Assembly (NCBI GenBank): GCA_950022655.1
Contig: OX465584.1
Location: 60,328,841-60,392,840 of the forward strand
Direction: 5' to 3'
Length of the DNA stretch: 64,000 nucleotides
From: Alentia gelatinosa
Lineage: Eukaryota; Annelida; Polychaeta; Phyllodocida; Polynoidae
Part shown: positions 1 to 10,337 of the stretch, one piece after another
How positions within the stretch are numbered: position 1 is the first letter of the stretch
Layout: each line of letters opens with the position of its first letter
Position numbers and translations under genes: made by a program
The notes under the pieces: generated by a model
Databases searched by the model: none
The model's input: only the letters and a program-made list of their open reading frames with translations
What the model was told of the DNA's origin: nothing

Positions 1-394
1 TGTGCAGTCTGTCAGTATCCAAAGGCACCGGTACAACGTTTCACGGCGTACAGTGCATTCTGTGTGTAATAACTGTACCCCTAGGAGCAGTACGTATTTA
101 CACTGATTTAGTGCATAGGTATATAATAATATCCGAGCGTATGCGAGAGTCAACTCCGAGGAGCATACGGCCGTTTTTATCTGAAACCAGTCTATATTGT
201 ATTTATTATCCACCTTTTCTGGTCAAGTGGCATATCGAAATCAGCTTAATTATGCACTATGTTTTCGTACGCACTATTTTTCCGTATGCGCCACCCGGAG
301 CCTATAACACATCTGTATGCTCCGGGTATGTCCATACAAACTCCCTATGTGTTTTCTATGGACACTTTGTATTAGGTGGATAATAAATATTTGG
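1..394. mobile_element. Partial hairpin-type element, left end of window
   Basis: No gene is seen. From about 120 an imperfect palindrome is followed by a TTTATTATCCACC motif (about 200-212), and the stretch ends with its inverse, GGTGGATAATAAA (376-388). This is the architecture of the 396-bp elements at 12.4, 20.7 and 41.3 kb, although the internal sequence differs. The segment 310-375 also resembles the 70-bp tandem unit at 55.6-56.6 kb. Confidence 0.4.
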
Positions 395-632
395 GTGCTC
401 CACCACCACAACGCTTCAATATAACGAGCGATACCAAGATGCTTCAAGATCTATTGTCGACATATCGCGGCATATTGCGACTAGAATGCGGCGAAGGTGC
501 TTAACCAGACCGATGCCCAACGGCAAATATGCAAACGATTATTCATAACCTAGCAACACTTATCAAGATAACCGAATCACGACAGATCTTGCTATATCTT
601 GTATATTGGTGGAAGAGGCCCTTCAATAATTG
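395..632. mobile_element. Partial MITE with GGTTCCACCAACAC-type terminus
   Basis: The internal CTCCACCACC segment and the right end (GGTGGAAGAGGCCC) match the complete elements at 6722-6978 and 63615-63952. The left terminus is missing, probably lost at the junction with the preceding hairpin element. Confidence 0.5.
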
Positions 633-659
633 CATTCAGCCTTTGATAATCCCATTAAA

Positions 660-1130
660 GGAGCCAGGGTGTTCAACACCTAGACTGGCCTCAGTCCCTG
701 TATCCTACCCCTCCACCCCTTCTGAGTGACACAGGGACTGGTCTCATCCGTAATCGGCCATGTAGACTAGCGGGAATTCGCACCACACGCCCCAAGCAGA
801 GGTCTGGCTACTTGTCAGGATATCTGTTTGGCGATTGATACCCTCTCACTTTGATCTCAATCGAGACATAGTCAGGAGTAGGCGAAATATATTGCTATGA
901 CAACACAGGCAGGCAGGGAACTGGAGGAGGGAGGGGGAGGGGGAGGGGTAGAGGGAGGTATAGGGTTACAGGGAGTGGCTTGGGGTCATAAACAGGAGAT
1001 TCTAGTCTTAGTGGACAAGTCTTTGATTCATGGGCCAGTCAGAGAAGGACACATGCTATAATGAATTGTATTCCGATTTTCTTTAATCATTTAATGAATG
1101 TTCATAATCAAAGACTTGAGCACTGCACTG
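660..1130. mobile_element. Dispersed ~450-bp element (CAGTCCCTGTATCC family), copy 1
   Basis: It starts with the CTAGACTGGC-CAGTCCCTGTATCC module, continues through GATATCTG and GATTGATACCCTCTCACTTTGATC, and ends in an inverted pair built on CAAGTCTTTGATT and AATCAAAGACTTG. The same order recurs at about 6690-7320 and 17225-17680, with end fragments near 9705, 17870 and 58590. It has no coding capacity. Confidence 0.6.
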
Positions 1131-1434
1131 GCGAATTCACGGCCAGGGCGGCTTGTAAGAGGCCTTAAATGTGACTAATTGACGACTAATTACTTCACAC
1201 ACGTATTTACTCACTCGTCTGCCAGAATAAGTGATGTGCAATCAGGTAATTATGAGCGGCTGAAGCGTGGCTAACTGTAGCCAAGCGTGGCTGTCTGTAT
1301 GTGTTGTCTGTAGACCTTTGTGTGTTTAAAGGTGAAGATTTGTACCTGTCTCAGACACATCTACACCCACCTTTTTACAATTCTTTTACTAAATATTATC
1401 ATGAAACATCACGAAATTTCATATGATTGTTTAT
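1131..1434. other. No feature recognised
   Basis: AT-rich sequence without a convincing open frame, tandem repeat or recognised dispersed repeat. Confidence 0.4.
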
Positions 1435-1436
1435 AT

Positions 1437-1508
1437 GGCATGAGTTGTCTTCGCGGAATGATATCACGAAGCAGAGCTGAGTGATATCTGTAGCAGAAGA
1501 CAACGACA
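1437..1508. repeat. Hairpin module (GTTGTCTTCG arms)
   Basis: Short imperfect palindrome: GTTGTCTTCG on the left pairs with AGAAGACAAC on the right, and GATATCAC with GTGATATC inside. It has the same geometry as the larger hairpin modules elsewhere in the window. Confidence 0.45.
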
Positions 1509-1559
1509 ACGGTCACTCGTATACAAAACCAGTCGTTATTGTATGTATTACCCACTTAC

Positions 1560-1595
<36 letters not shown>

Positions 1596-1796
1596 ATCGG
1601 TTGTGTGTAAAGCGTCCCTGCCTCGTATCTTAAACACTTACAAGATTAATAACTTGTCGATTGCAATTAAAAACAGGGACTGGCCCCAGTCCCTGTATCC
1701 CTCTACCTACCCCATCCATCCCCTCTTCGATACAAGCTGATTCCTGGACCAGTCACACTGCAACATACTTTGTCTTAATTTTGTTCAATCATGAAT

Positions 1797-2297
1797 GTTT
1801 ACCTACCACATATAAAACGTTAGAATTTCGTCGAATCCGCTTGAAGTTGCACCCGCACATAGAGACAGAGTGAACCAGACCTAGGCGTGGAGACTGAAGG
1901 GCCACGAGAGTGAGATTCTCGTGCAGTTCTTAACTGAATCCACCTACTCTTTTTTGTGTTTTTCTACAAAGATGTACTTCTATCTTTAGTTTAGGATTTG
2001 TTTCTAGCCATACTGAAAACATTATTTCGAGCTGTAGTTTTCCGATCTCCTTTCCTTGATGATATCTCGCCCTTTCGCTGGTGCCAATCCATAGAATTCT
2101 GATCGCCGATAATCAGCTCATGCACCTGTGTCATACGAAATGATAACCATGAATTTACGATGGTTTTCCGTTCACCCGCTAGGGGGCCCAGTGCCAGTTA
2201 GAAATCGTAGGGAGAAGGGCGGTGGGGGTAGGTGCACAGAGTAAAAATACTCTGTGGGAGGTGGTAGCCAAATAGGAATCGACGAAGTCGCTAGTCT
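1797..2297. mobile_element. Dispersed element K, copy 1
   Basis: It runs from CCTACCACATATAAAACG to GACGAAGTCGCTAG and includes the module TTCACCCGCTAGGGGGC. A second copy at 53937-54379 sits just behind LIX1 exon 2. No terminal inverted repeat and no open frame are visible. It is probably a non-autonomous element of unknown class. Confidence 0.55.
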
Positions 2298-2299
2298 TA

Positions 2300-2600
2300 T
2301 CCTACCCCTAATATAAAAGCCCATAGGCTTAACATTGGGTTTCCGTATGCCACGCTGACTGGCATACGGAGTTTTATATGCCACTAGTGGCATACATCAT
2401 TGCTATCACGTAATATTCCAAATTCGAGGAGATAGGGTAGGATAAAATCAAAACCTGATTCGTTTTAATCTTGGCCACTGCATTCCACTCCTGAAGTTTT
2501 GGCTCCGGACTTCACTCGGCTTCGCCTCATGAAGTCACTTTGCCAAACTCCAGTCATGGAATACGGTGGACAAGATTAAACCTCATCCAGTTTTACGATA
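2300..2600. mobile_element. Hairpin element with TTATCCTACCCC termini
   Basis: Left TIR TTATCCTACCCCTAATA followed by CCATAGGCTTAACATTGGG, then the inverse GGGTAGGATAAAATC. Next comes a palindrome (about 2462-2578) whose arms contain TTTTAATCTTG and CAAGATTAAA, with a CTCGGCTTCGCC centre. The layout matches 38.0-38.4 and 55.96-56.31 kb. Confidence 0.55.
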
Positions 2601-3218
2601 ATAATCAAAGACTTTAGCAGGTCTAATCCCTGACTTGCATCCCTGCCTACCTGCTACAATCTCCAAGCAGTGGCGTGCCCTATGTCCACACTGCATCATA
2701 CCTGGAGGGTGAATATCGGACCCCTCATCACTTCCGGGCATGTTAGGTCAGTAGGAAGATACCTGGGCCCCGTTCATTAAGTAGAGTGCTTGATTGTCAC
2801 TTAAGGCAATGAGGTTAGTGAGGTGAGGTCTTCTATAGGGGACATAGCCATTGTTAGTTCATGAAGCAGCCACTAGGTGGCCAGTAGTATGGCAGGCCCA
2901 TTGGGGGGACAGACCTATATTCTGGCTCTTTGTTCTTATGAAATTCAACTGCTTTTCAATGTTTTACCATGGTTCCCTTGACACTCTACACCAATCCCAG
3001 AGCAGGATGACATAATGATTTAACCCATGACATGATGTTTTTTGCATGGAACACTATATATACACATGTGAGCAAGGCTAGAGTTGTGACACCTCCCAAT
3101 TATCACTCACTTCTTTTGCACCTCTATTAGTGAAGAACACCTGCTTTTTCACCTCCATTAGTGAAGAACATCTACTCGGGGGCGTTATGGCGGCACCCAT
3201 GGATCATAGGCTATGTGC
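2601..3218. other. No feature recognised
   Basis: Unremarkable non-coding sequence. No open frame, splice-flanked exon or repeat that I can match within the window. Confidence 0.4.
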
Positions 3219-3530
3219 TGTATTAAAGAAGAAACCAACAAGTTTTGGTCAAAGTCGTCGTTCTCCACGAGTTTAATGCAGAGTGATATGAACGAGGCGA
3301 CAGCCGAGTGTATATCATGTATCATTCAAACGAGTTGCAGAATGACTTCTTTGACCAAAACGAGTTGCTTTCTGTATTTATCTCACCCCTATACACATTA
3401 AAAGAATCGATGACACACAGGATATAGACCATGGAGAACGGATCCCAATACTCGTAGGGGCATGGAGAACGAGTTCCCAATATTAAGCATATGGGCATTT
3501 ATTCCCGGGGTGAGATAAAGACCAGGGATG
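3219..3530. mobile_element. Hairpin MITE, ACCAACAAGTTTTGGTCA type, copy 1
   Basis: Palindrome with arms around AAACCAACAAGTTTTGGTCA and TGACCAAAACGAGTTG and a GAGGCGACAGCCGAG centre. It is followed by GTATTTATCTCACCCC and, about 150 bp on, the inverse GGGGTGAGATAA. A second complete copy lies at 39950-40255 and a partial copy at 48738-48850. Confidence 0.6.
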
Positions 3531-3586
3531 ACGTTTGCCATTTACAAAGTATTTACAAAATACCCCGTCAACTTGTGCTAGAAAGA

Positions 3587-3660
3587 GGCCATCCATAAAT
3601 CATGCACGCACTGAAGGGAGAAGGGGGGGGGGGGGGCAATATTTAGGAAATTTTGGGTAT
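3587..3660. mobile_element. Half copy of GGCCATCCATAAAG MITE
   Basis: Begins with GGCCATCCATAAAT and CACGCA like the intact element at 56937-57102, then runs into a poly-G tract and degenerates. No right terminus is found. Confidence 0.45.
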
Positions 3661-3783
3661 GTTACTTTGTTCTATTAATCTAGCAATCTAGCAATTGGGC
3701 AGTAAGCCCACTGCACTTGCGCAAATCAATATGGAAGGATACGAAACAACTGAGTTAATACGCCTAGGTATATATGTAACCTA

Positions 3784-4020
3784 AAGCGGGATTCACACGG
3801 TGGAATTCATGTACCTTACAGGGTGATTGTCTGAGACAAATCCTGCTGCGATTCTGAACTCGAACATAATCTCTTCGTCTAAATTGTAGGATACCATTTC
3901 CCTGAGAGATGTTTTCCCCTGCAATTGTTGGCAACTTGTACCCCTAACAAGGATCAGCATCTCATGAGATTTTGAACCCTGTGATTTACATAAATCCCGT
4001 CATATGGATTCCACTTTATG
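3784..4020. mobile_element. MITE with GGATTCACACGNTGG termini, copy 1
   Basis: Terminal inverted repeat: AAAGCGGGATTCACACGG on the left against ATGGATTCCACTTTATG on the right. The internal CAGAATCTCATGAGATT-type palindrome is shared with 15012-15233 and 50328-50566. Non-coding, about 235 bp. Confidence 0.6.
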
Positions 4021-4333
4021 TCTTAGAACCCTGACCGAAAAAGAAAACAGGCCAACTGGAGCCTAATATTGTTGCCAGCATAACTGAACGAACTAAAAAA
4101 ATACAAAAACTTGCAAGATTGAGAAGGGGATGGGGGGGCTCAAAATTATCAGACATTGTTTAGGCCACTCAAAAAAACAACTTGTTTCTCATCATCTGAA
4201 ATCGCATCAGAAAAAACGATTTTAGAAGATTTTCTTTTTTTAAATAGATGAACCTTGATAGAAATGATGAAAAGTATGTGTATTTAGTATCAAATTAATG
4301 CTCCTGATGTCAGGGATGCATTAAATGTATAGC

Positions 4334-4429
4334 CAGTAAAAATCTAGAAACCCCACGTAAGCAGACACCCCACGTAAGCAGCCACTTTGGCCCAGATCGG
4401 AGGGTGTCCGCTTATGCGGGGTTTTACTG
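4334..4429. mobile_element. CAGTAAAACCCC mariner/pogo-type MITE
   Basis: Ends CAGTAAAAATC and GGGGTTTTACTG with TA on the right. Relatives at 14002-14236 and 15402-15486 show the TA duplications expected of Tc1/mariner-pogo elements. Confidence 0.5.
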
Positions 4430-5092
4430 TATGTCTGCCATCTTTGATATAGCAAAAAAAAAAAAAAAAAAAAAAAGCGCCCTCGTCATATTTTTCATGG
4501 CTTGGTGATGAGAAACAAGCTTGGTCTTTTAGTGGCCTTATACATACAATAGATACCATTCTGGACTTTATCTCCGCAGAAAAGATTCCCGTTTATCAGA
4601 TATGGCAGCTTTCCACTTTTCCATTGAAATCTGAGTTTCTATTTTTAGTACTCATGTAAATAAATATGTATTCTATATAGATAATATTATCTATAAGGTA
4701 TTTATGTGATGTTGGAAACATGATAATTAAACCTAATCAGCAGCGCAAATATCATGACCAGATGAGGAAGGAATGTATGCTTGCTGTGTGAGTCAGGGTG
4801 AGTGTGGACGATGTCCCTGTAAGGGCGCTACATATTTACCTCATGTTCTTATAATGTACTCAACCAGGATGCGACGTGCCATGCCAACATGTCTCACCAC
4901 GTCCCACTTGTCACATGAGTACCTTACGGCAATGGCATTTATCTCACCCCTGGTACAAGTTTACTCATAGCAATAACAGAAAAATTATTTTCTATTTATA
5001 CGATTTTCGATGCAGTTCCAAAGAGGGGTGGGGGGTACCGAAAGAGTACAAGGGAGTTGTATTTTTTTCCCTCATAAAACTAAGTCTTCAAT

Positions 5093-5295
5093 CAGAGATG
5101 GCAGTTTTCCACTTTTCAGTGGAAATCTGTTTTTCATGATCTGATGAAGATTTATTAAAATCTGAAACGTTGTACTCTAAACAAGCCATGGCCAACAAGG
5201 ACATATTATCCAAGTTTTTTCCGGTCTTTCTGAGTCAGAAAAATACACATGAAAAATATCTCCACTTTTTCCCCTGACCCCAACTGACATCCCTG
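5093..5295. mobile_element. hAT-like MITE (CAGRGATG...CATCCCTG)
   Basis: Starts CAGAGATGGCAGTTTTCCAC and ends CCCAACTGACATCCCTG, so the ends are inverted repeats of CAGGGATGNCAGTT. At least eight more complete or half copies occur in this window. The CAGRG ends and roughly 6-8-bp target duplications seen elsewhere suggest hAT. A hammerhead-like motif is embedded at 5141-5170. Confidence 0.65.
5141..5175 (+). ncRNA. Candidate hammerhead-ribozyme core
   Basis: CTGATGA (5141-5147) is followed by a 6-bp stem (AGATTT 5148-5153 with AAATCT 5158-5163, loop ATTA) and then GAAAC (5164-5168). This is the order and spacing of a hammerhead core. A 2-bp stem III (AC/GT) would place a GTA cleavage triplet at 5172-5174. 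I do not see a convincing stem I, so it may be a decayed or minimal Penelope-type hammerhead. Confidence 0.4.
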
Positions 5296-5369
5296 AATTT
5301 TCAGATAAGAATTTTTTTCTGGGGTTACCCGGTGACCTACCCGGGTACCTGCATGGCTGGGTGAATACT

Positions 5370-5945
5370 GGAGAACTTGACCCGTAAAAAAACTCGACCC
5401 GTTTCAAGAACTCGACCCGTTTTAGATCTTCCCAACTCAGGTATCTTATCATTACATAAATACTTAATTTAGTAGTAAGTATATATTATTTTCAATGAAG
5501 TAAGTTTAAACAAGTACAACTCAACATCTGCCCAAGTCGGTTTAATGGATGGTTTATTGGTATGAACAGTCGTACACAACGTTTCGGCAAGAGTAGCCTT
5601 TTAAGTCATATATTATTTTATTTTGAATTTGGTCTTCTCTGGGGAAGAAAACAAACAGAAAACCCTTCCCCAAACCTATCCCTAACCCTAACCCTTACCC
5701 TGTCCCTAACCTCAACCCTACACCTAAACATAACAGGACATATATATATTCTATATCCGCTGGTCTATAAGCTAACTAGTCAGACCTTTCCTTCTAAAAG
5801 AAAATGTCTTATTCATGATTATCTGAAACGGGTTGACTTCTCTAATCGATTTCTCCAGAATGGGTCGAGTTCTCCTGACAACTACGGGTCGAGTTCATTT
5901 CGGGTCAAGTTCTCCAGTAAAAGGTGGTTCTTGTTACAACATACC
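5370..5945 (-). mobile_element. GAACTCGACCCG/telomere-like composite element, copy 1
   Basis: Contains ACTCGACCCG units (5375-5420 and, inverted, 5825-5925), a degenerate CCCTAA tract (5668-5735), and CAACGTTTCGGCAAGAGTAG (about 5578-5597), which on the minus strand reads as a GAAACG-ending stem-loop. A second copy in the opposite orientation lies at 22917-23480. No protein is encoded. Confidence 0.5.
5668..5735. repeat. Degenerate telomere-like (CCCTAA)n tract
   Basis: Interspersed CCCTAA, CCCTTA and CCCTGT hexamers. It is interstitial and embedded in the composite element, so it does not mark a chromosome end. Confidence 0.7.
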
Positions 5946-6110
5946 TGGTGATTCCATGTCTATGTGGTGTGGGAAGTAAAAGAACTCACACCTCGGTAAA
6001 TGTGTAGGGGTGAGATTTCTACCTAAATTCATCTCATAGATTCGATCAAACCCAAAGTAAGTCTATAGAACAAATTGGACGTTAAACTATCCAGACGAAC
6101 GAATCCTAAC
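5945..6110 (+). mobile_element. SINE 3' part (5'-truncated)
   Basis: Carries the SINE body segments CCATGTCTATGTGGTGTGG, GTAAATGTGTAGGGGTGAG and a GGACGTTAAAC tail as in the full copy at 21631-21944, but has no tRNA-like head. A similar truncated copy lies at 13160-13335. Confidence 0.6.
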
Positions 6111-6141
6111 TCTTTTTTTTCTCAATTTTTTTATTATCAGA

Positions 6142-6408
6142 CAGGGATGCCAGTTTTCAATGTTTCCATTGAAATTCAATGTTTTTATTTTCAAAATAAA
6201 ATAATAATTCCTCGTATTATATTGATATAGCAACTGCTAAATTACCCAATTCAGCCACAGCCTAGGATCCCTCACTGAACCTCCCCACTGATCCATGTAA
6301 AAACTAGAGCTTTTCTTTGGTTCCCCACTGTAATGCATATGTAATGCGTAGACCCTGTATTGCAATAAAATATTTCAATGTTTTTTTCTGACCCAACTGG
6401 CAACCCTG
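6142..6408. mobile_element. hAT-like MITE
   Basis: CAGGGATGCCAGTTTTCAAT at the left and CCAACTGGCAACCCTG at the right. Internal AT-rich sequence without coding capacity. Confidence 0.6.
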
Positions 6409-6689
6409 AATTCAGATAAAGTTGTTTTTTCTGGAGATACCCGGTGCCCTAGCCGGCTACCTGCACGGCTGGGTCGGCAGGTGGTTCTTGTTACGGCACA
6501 CCTGGTTAACCACGCCTCATGGTGGAGGTGGTGGTGGTGGTCAGCCCGTAAAGGTGAGACAGGCCCGCCCCTGGGCACGCCCCTACACCCGCACATCACC
6601 CGCCACCCCCCGCTGGTCTCCCCCACACCTCTCACCACCATCCGTCACCCACCGGCCGACCAACACAACAACCCATCACACAAGAATCT

Positions 6690-7320
6690 GACTAGAGTGG
6701 CTCCAGTCCCTGCATCCTATAGGGCCGATTCCACCAACAGGTTGGATTTGCCGTGGTATATCTTGGTATGTCTTGTAGTGTCTTACTATGTCGCGATGTA
6801 TCTTGTCTCAAAACGTAGGCGAGTGGTGTCGGGTGTATATTTTGGTGCTCCACCACCGCGACACCTCGCCACACATCGCGACAAATAGGCACGCGATGAT
6901 TCAATCCTAGCCCTATTAAGCAAGACAACCAAATCTGGACTAATCTTGCTACATCGTGTGTGTTGGTGGAATCGGCCCTATAATATGACTACCCTCCTCG
7001 CTGAGTTACAGGGACTGGTACAATCGGTAATGGTGTTAGATTTCTGTATAGCGCCAGTATTTCCAACATTCTCCATACAGATTTCATGGCTACTGGTCAG
7101 ATATCTGATGGGAGATTGATACCCTCTCACTTTGATCTTAATTGGGTCACAGTTAGGAACAGGCTAGGGGCTTCGGGCCATAAACAGGAGATTCTGTTCA
7201 TAGTGGACAAGTCTTTGATTCATGGGACAGTCAGAGAAGGATACATACTTAAATGAACTTTATTCTGATTGTGATTAATCATTTAATGACTGTTCATAAT
7301 CAAAGACTTGAGCAAGTCTA
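6690..7320. mobile_element. CAGTCCCTGTATCC-family element, copy 2, split by a MITE
   Basis: The family head (GTGGCTCCAGTCCCTGCATC) is separated from its continuation (CTACCCTCCTCGCTGAG) by the MITE at 6722-6978. The remainder to the CTTGAGCAAGTCTA end is collinear with the copies at 660 and 17225. Confidence 0.65.
6722..6978. mobile_element. MITE with GGGCCGATTCCACCAACA termini, TATA target duplication
   Basis: Left terminus GGGCCGATTCCACCAACA and right terminus TGTTGGTGGAATCGGCCC are exact inverse complements. The element is flanked by TATA at 6718-6721 and 6979-6982. The interior is rich in CGCGA and TATCTTG words and encodes nothing. It interrupts the host repeat, so it is the younger of the two. 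Confidence 0.8.
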
Positions 7321-8195
7321 GTATCTGACCAGTTCTCACGAAACGGGAGGAACCCGTTTTTGACACTCCTTTTTTAAATACATGTTATACACTTCTATTA
7401 AGTATTGAAGTGTAGACATTTAGCCATATGAGGAAGAATTTGCTACATTATATCCCATTTGGTTATCTCATGAGAGTAATTTGAATTTTTACACCCCTTA
7501 GGATTTTCTTTAATACGCGGGAAAAGGGGGAGGAAAATAGAGGGGAAAATATGGTTTGTATTTATAATTTTTTTGTATACATGTTTATGGCAACAACAAA
7601 AATTTCTCAAGGTTCTTTTACACCACAAGGGTGGTGATCGAATCTATGAAATGAATTGATGATCTCGTTCCATAACGAATTCGCCCCAGGCCTTTCTCGG
7701 CCCGAAAACGAACTCGTCCCATTTTGACAGATTTTCCCTGACCCCAGCAGACATCCCCCGATTCTAACCGGGCCGCTGGGTGGCTGACTGGTTGGCGGGC
7801 GTGTACAGGGGTTTGATGATAGATCTGGACCCAGTCCTGTCTCCCATCCCTCACTCTACACTCTCGCGTCCTTCCCGTATCAGATAGTTAACCCGGGGTC
7901 ACGGTTGTCATGGTAACGGGCGGGGAATCCCCCATGCTGACGTAATCAGTCCCAGGTGTGTGACTCGCGCGGTCATCACCAGGTGTCTCTGTGGTGGTCG
8001 TCGTGAATCCTATTTAGTGGTTCTCTTAATCTATGTTTGTCTCACAATAGGCCTTTTTCTACTGGCCGCTGTCACATCTTGTCCGCTCAGTTGTAAACGC
8101 CATGCCTGAAGCCAAACATTCACCTGGCAATGGATTCTTTAGCACTGTGTGTATAAACGTAATACGTTTATAATAAATACCCATGATCATCATCA
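7321..8195. other. No feature recognised
   Basis: Mixed AT-rich and moderate-GC non-coding sequence. Short open frames here show no recognisable protein. Confidence 0.4.
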
Positions 8196-8200
8196 TCATC

Positions 8201-8893
8201 TCCCTCCCTCCCTCCCTCCCTCCCTCCCTCCCTCCCTCCCTCCCTCCCTCCCTCCCTCCCTCCCTCCCTCCCTCCCTCCCTCCCTCCCTCCCTCCCTCCC
8301 TCCCTCTCTTTCCCTCTCTTTCCCTCTCTTTCCCTCTCTTCCCTCTCTCTCCCTCTCTTCCCCTCTCTCTCCCTCTCTCTCCCTCTCTGTCTCTCTCCCT
8401 CTCTTTCCCTCTATCTCCCTCTCTCTCTATCTCTCTCTCTTTCCCTCTCTGTCTCTCTTTCCCTCCCTCTCTTTCTCTCCCTCTCTTTCCCTCTCTCTCT
8501 TTCCCTCTCTTTCCCTCTCTTTCGCTCTTGGTGTTCCTCTCCTCTCTCTCCCTCCCTCGGTCTTTCCCTTCTTCCCACTCTCTCTCTTCCCCCCTCTCCC
8601 CCTCTCTTTCCCTGTCTCCCTCCCTCCCTCCCTCCCTCCCTCCCTCCCTCCCTCCCTCCCTCCCTCCCTCCCTCCCTCCCTCCCTCCCTCCCTCCCTCCC
8701 TCCCTCTCTTTCCCTCTCTTTCCCTCTCTTTCCCTCTCTTTCCCTCTTGGTGTTCCTCTCCTCTCTCTCCCTCCCTCGTTCTTTCCCTTCTTCCCACTCT
8801 CTCTCTTCCTCCCTCTCCCCCCTCTCCCTCCCTCTGACGCTGTCTCTGTCTCCCTTCCCTCCCTCTCCCAGCCACTCTGTTTCCCTCTCCCGC
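8201..8893. repeat. (TCCC)n and TCTC pyrimidine tract
   Basis: Nearly 700 bp of pure pyrimidine on the + strand: two perfect (TCCC)n blocks (about 8201-8307 and 8617-8706) separated by CTCTTTCCC-type repeats. A 180-bp segment is duplicated (GTGTTCCTCTCCTCTC at about 8530 and 8749). The long Pro-Ser-Leu frames across it are artefacts of the 4-bp period. Confidence 0.95.
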
Positions 8894-9275
8894 CATATAA
8901 GTCTCTCCTCTCCCCCTCCTGTACTATCTCTCGTCTCTCACCTGAAATGGGTGTGAGATTTAAAGTGGGTGTGTAATACAAAAGGGGAAGACACCGTTGA
9001 GGCCGTTGAAGCTCTTCAAGATAAACTAATGCCTCTGGCGACAGACGGTCCTGGTATGAAAACGCAACAAGTGCACCAAACAACAAGTGGCGTAAGCCTG
9101 CATACCCGGAAGCGTGGCTAACCGCAGAGAAAGAACAACCCACAGGTGTGTGGATGACGTGGGCTTATATTTGTGTGTGTCTACATGTAGACATCTCACC
9201 ACTGCACATTTATTTCCCACACCACATTGACACGGTATGAGATGTAGTCAGGAATAAACCGTTATTAATTTAAAA
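8894..9275. other. No feature recognised
   Basis: Non-coding sequence right of the pyrimidine tract. No supported gene. Confidence 0.35.
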
Positions 9276-9277
9276 CC

Positions 9278-9570
9278 CATTCAGGGCGAATGATGCCTTG
9301 AGGCATTCCCCAGTGTAGGGTCAAGGTATCATTTACAATATTTATGATATTAGTGTTTTATCAAGAAATAATGGATCAACAAACATGGAACTTGCAGAGA
9401 ATATACTTATGACATAATAAGTAACACTATAAAGTAAACCAAATGAAGAGATTAATTTTGAAGTGTCATATCACATGATAATAAGCTCACCCCTAGCATT
9501 ATACCTGCCCCCTGGTACCCGCCCCCATCAACATGGGTCTGCCACAGACCCCCGCCTGTAAGGGGTTAAA
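9278..9570. mobile_element. MITE with GGCGAATGATGCCTTGAGG terminus
   Basis: Left GGGCGAATGATGCCTTGAGG and right GCCTGTAAGGGGTTAAAG. The family recurs inverted at 31850-32165, at 38545-38830 and as a fragment at 37815-37850. Non-coding. Confidence 0.5.
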
Positions 9571-10012
9571 GAGTTAACGTAACCACAACTGAAGAGGCTG
9601 ACAGTGGAAGCGTCCCACGCTGACTGGTCTCGGGGCCGCCTTCACTGTACGCTGGTTCCCCGGTCATCCGCTAGGGGGCTCGGTGGAATTAGATGTTGGG
9701 AGACTTGCTCAAGTCTTTGATTATGAACATACATTGAACAATTAAAATAATTACAAGAGGTATGGAGGACACAGTCAACTGATGCCAACGGCGTCCACAG
9801 ACGAGAACTAGCAAACCTTCACTGCGGTGTATGCTGGTGGCGCCATCTGGTGTAGGATAGGATACCTAGCGCCGTGGTCGTCAGACCGTGACGTCAGAGC
9901 TCAGAATGTCGTCTGCTAGAACGCTCAGAACTTTGGGTTGTAACAAACTGGGGTGAAATTAAAAGATATTTAAACCAGAAAAGGATGTGTCTCGACACAT
10001 GCCATTGTGACC

Positions 10013-10100
10013 CAGGGATAGCAGTTTTCCGGTTCTCCAATGAAATCTTTGATTTCCTTTCCAGTTTATATAATTTATTTTGGTATAAAACAAATATCTA
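10013..10100. mobile_element. Left half of hAT-like MITE
   Basis: Starts CAGGGATAGCAGTTTTCC and continues like the 40.5-kb copy, then is replaced by the GGCCACTTAAAAAAA repeat. Confidence 0.5.
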
Positions 10101-10295
10101 CATTTAGGCCACTTAAAAAAAAAAACTTGTTTCTCATCACCGCGCGCGTCAGCAAAAACGTTTTTAGAAGAATTTTTTTTTTTTTTTTTTTTTCATAGAT
10201 GAGATGAAAATTTGATATAAATCATGAAAAATATTAGTCTTTGGTATCAAATTAAAGCTCCTGATGTAAGGAATGCATTCAATGTGGTTATATGG
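10100..10295. mobile_element. GGCCACTNAAAAAA / TTGTTTCTCATCA repeat
   Basis: Shares GGCCACT, A-tract, TTGTTTCTCATCA and a later GCTCCTGATGT-type module with 4160-4330. Inverted half copies (TGGTGATGAGAAACAA) lie at about 4480-4540 and 11745-11815. It is a dispersed non-coding family. Confidence 0.5.
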
Positions 10296-10337
10296 TTGGC
10301 AAAAGTGATGCATCAAGTGGTGTCATGTAACCAATTA

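Noticed and set aside
8149..9143. Pro-Ser-Leu and Arg-Glu-Gly ORFs of 160-275 codons
   Set aside because: Translations of the TCCC/TCTC microsatellite in several frames.
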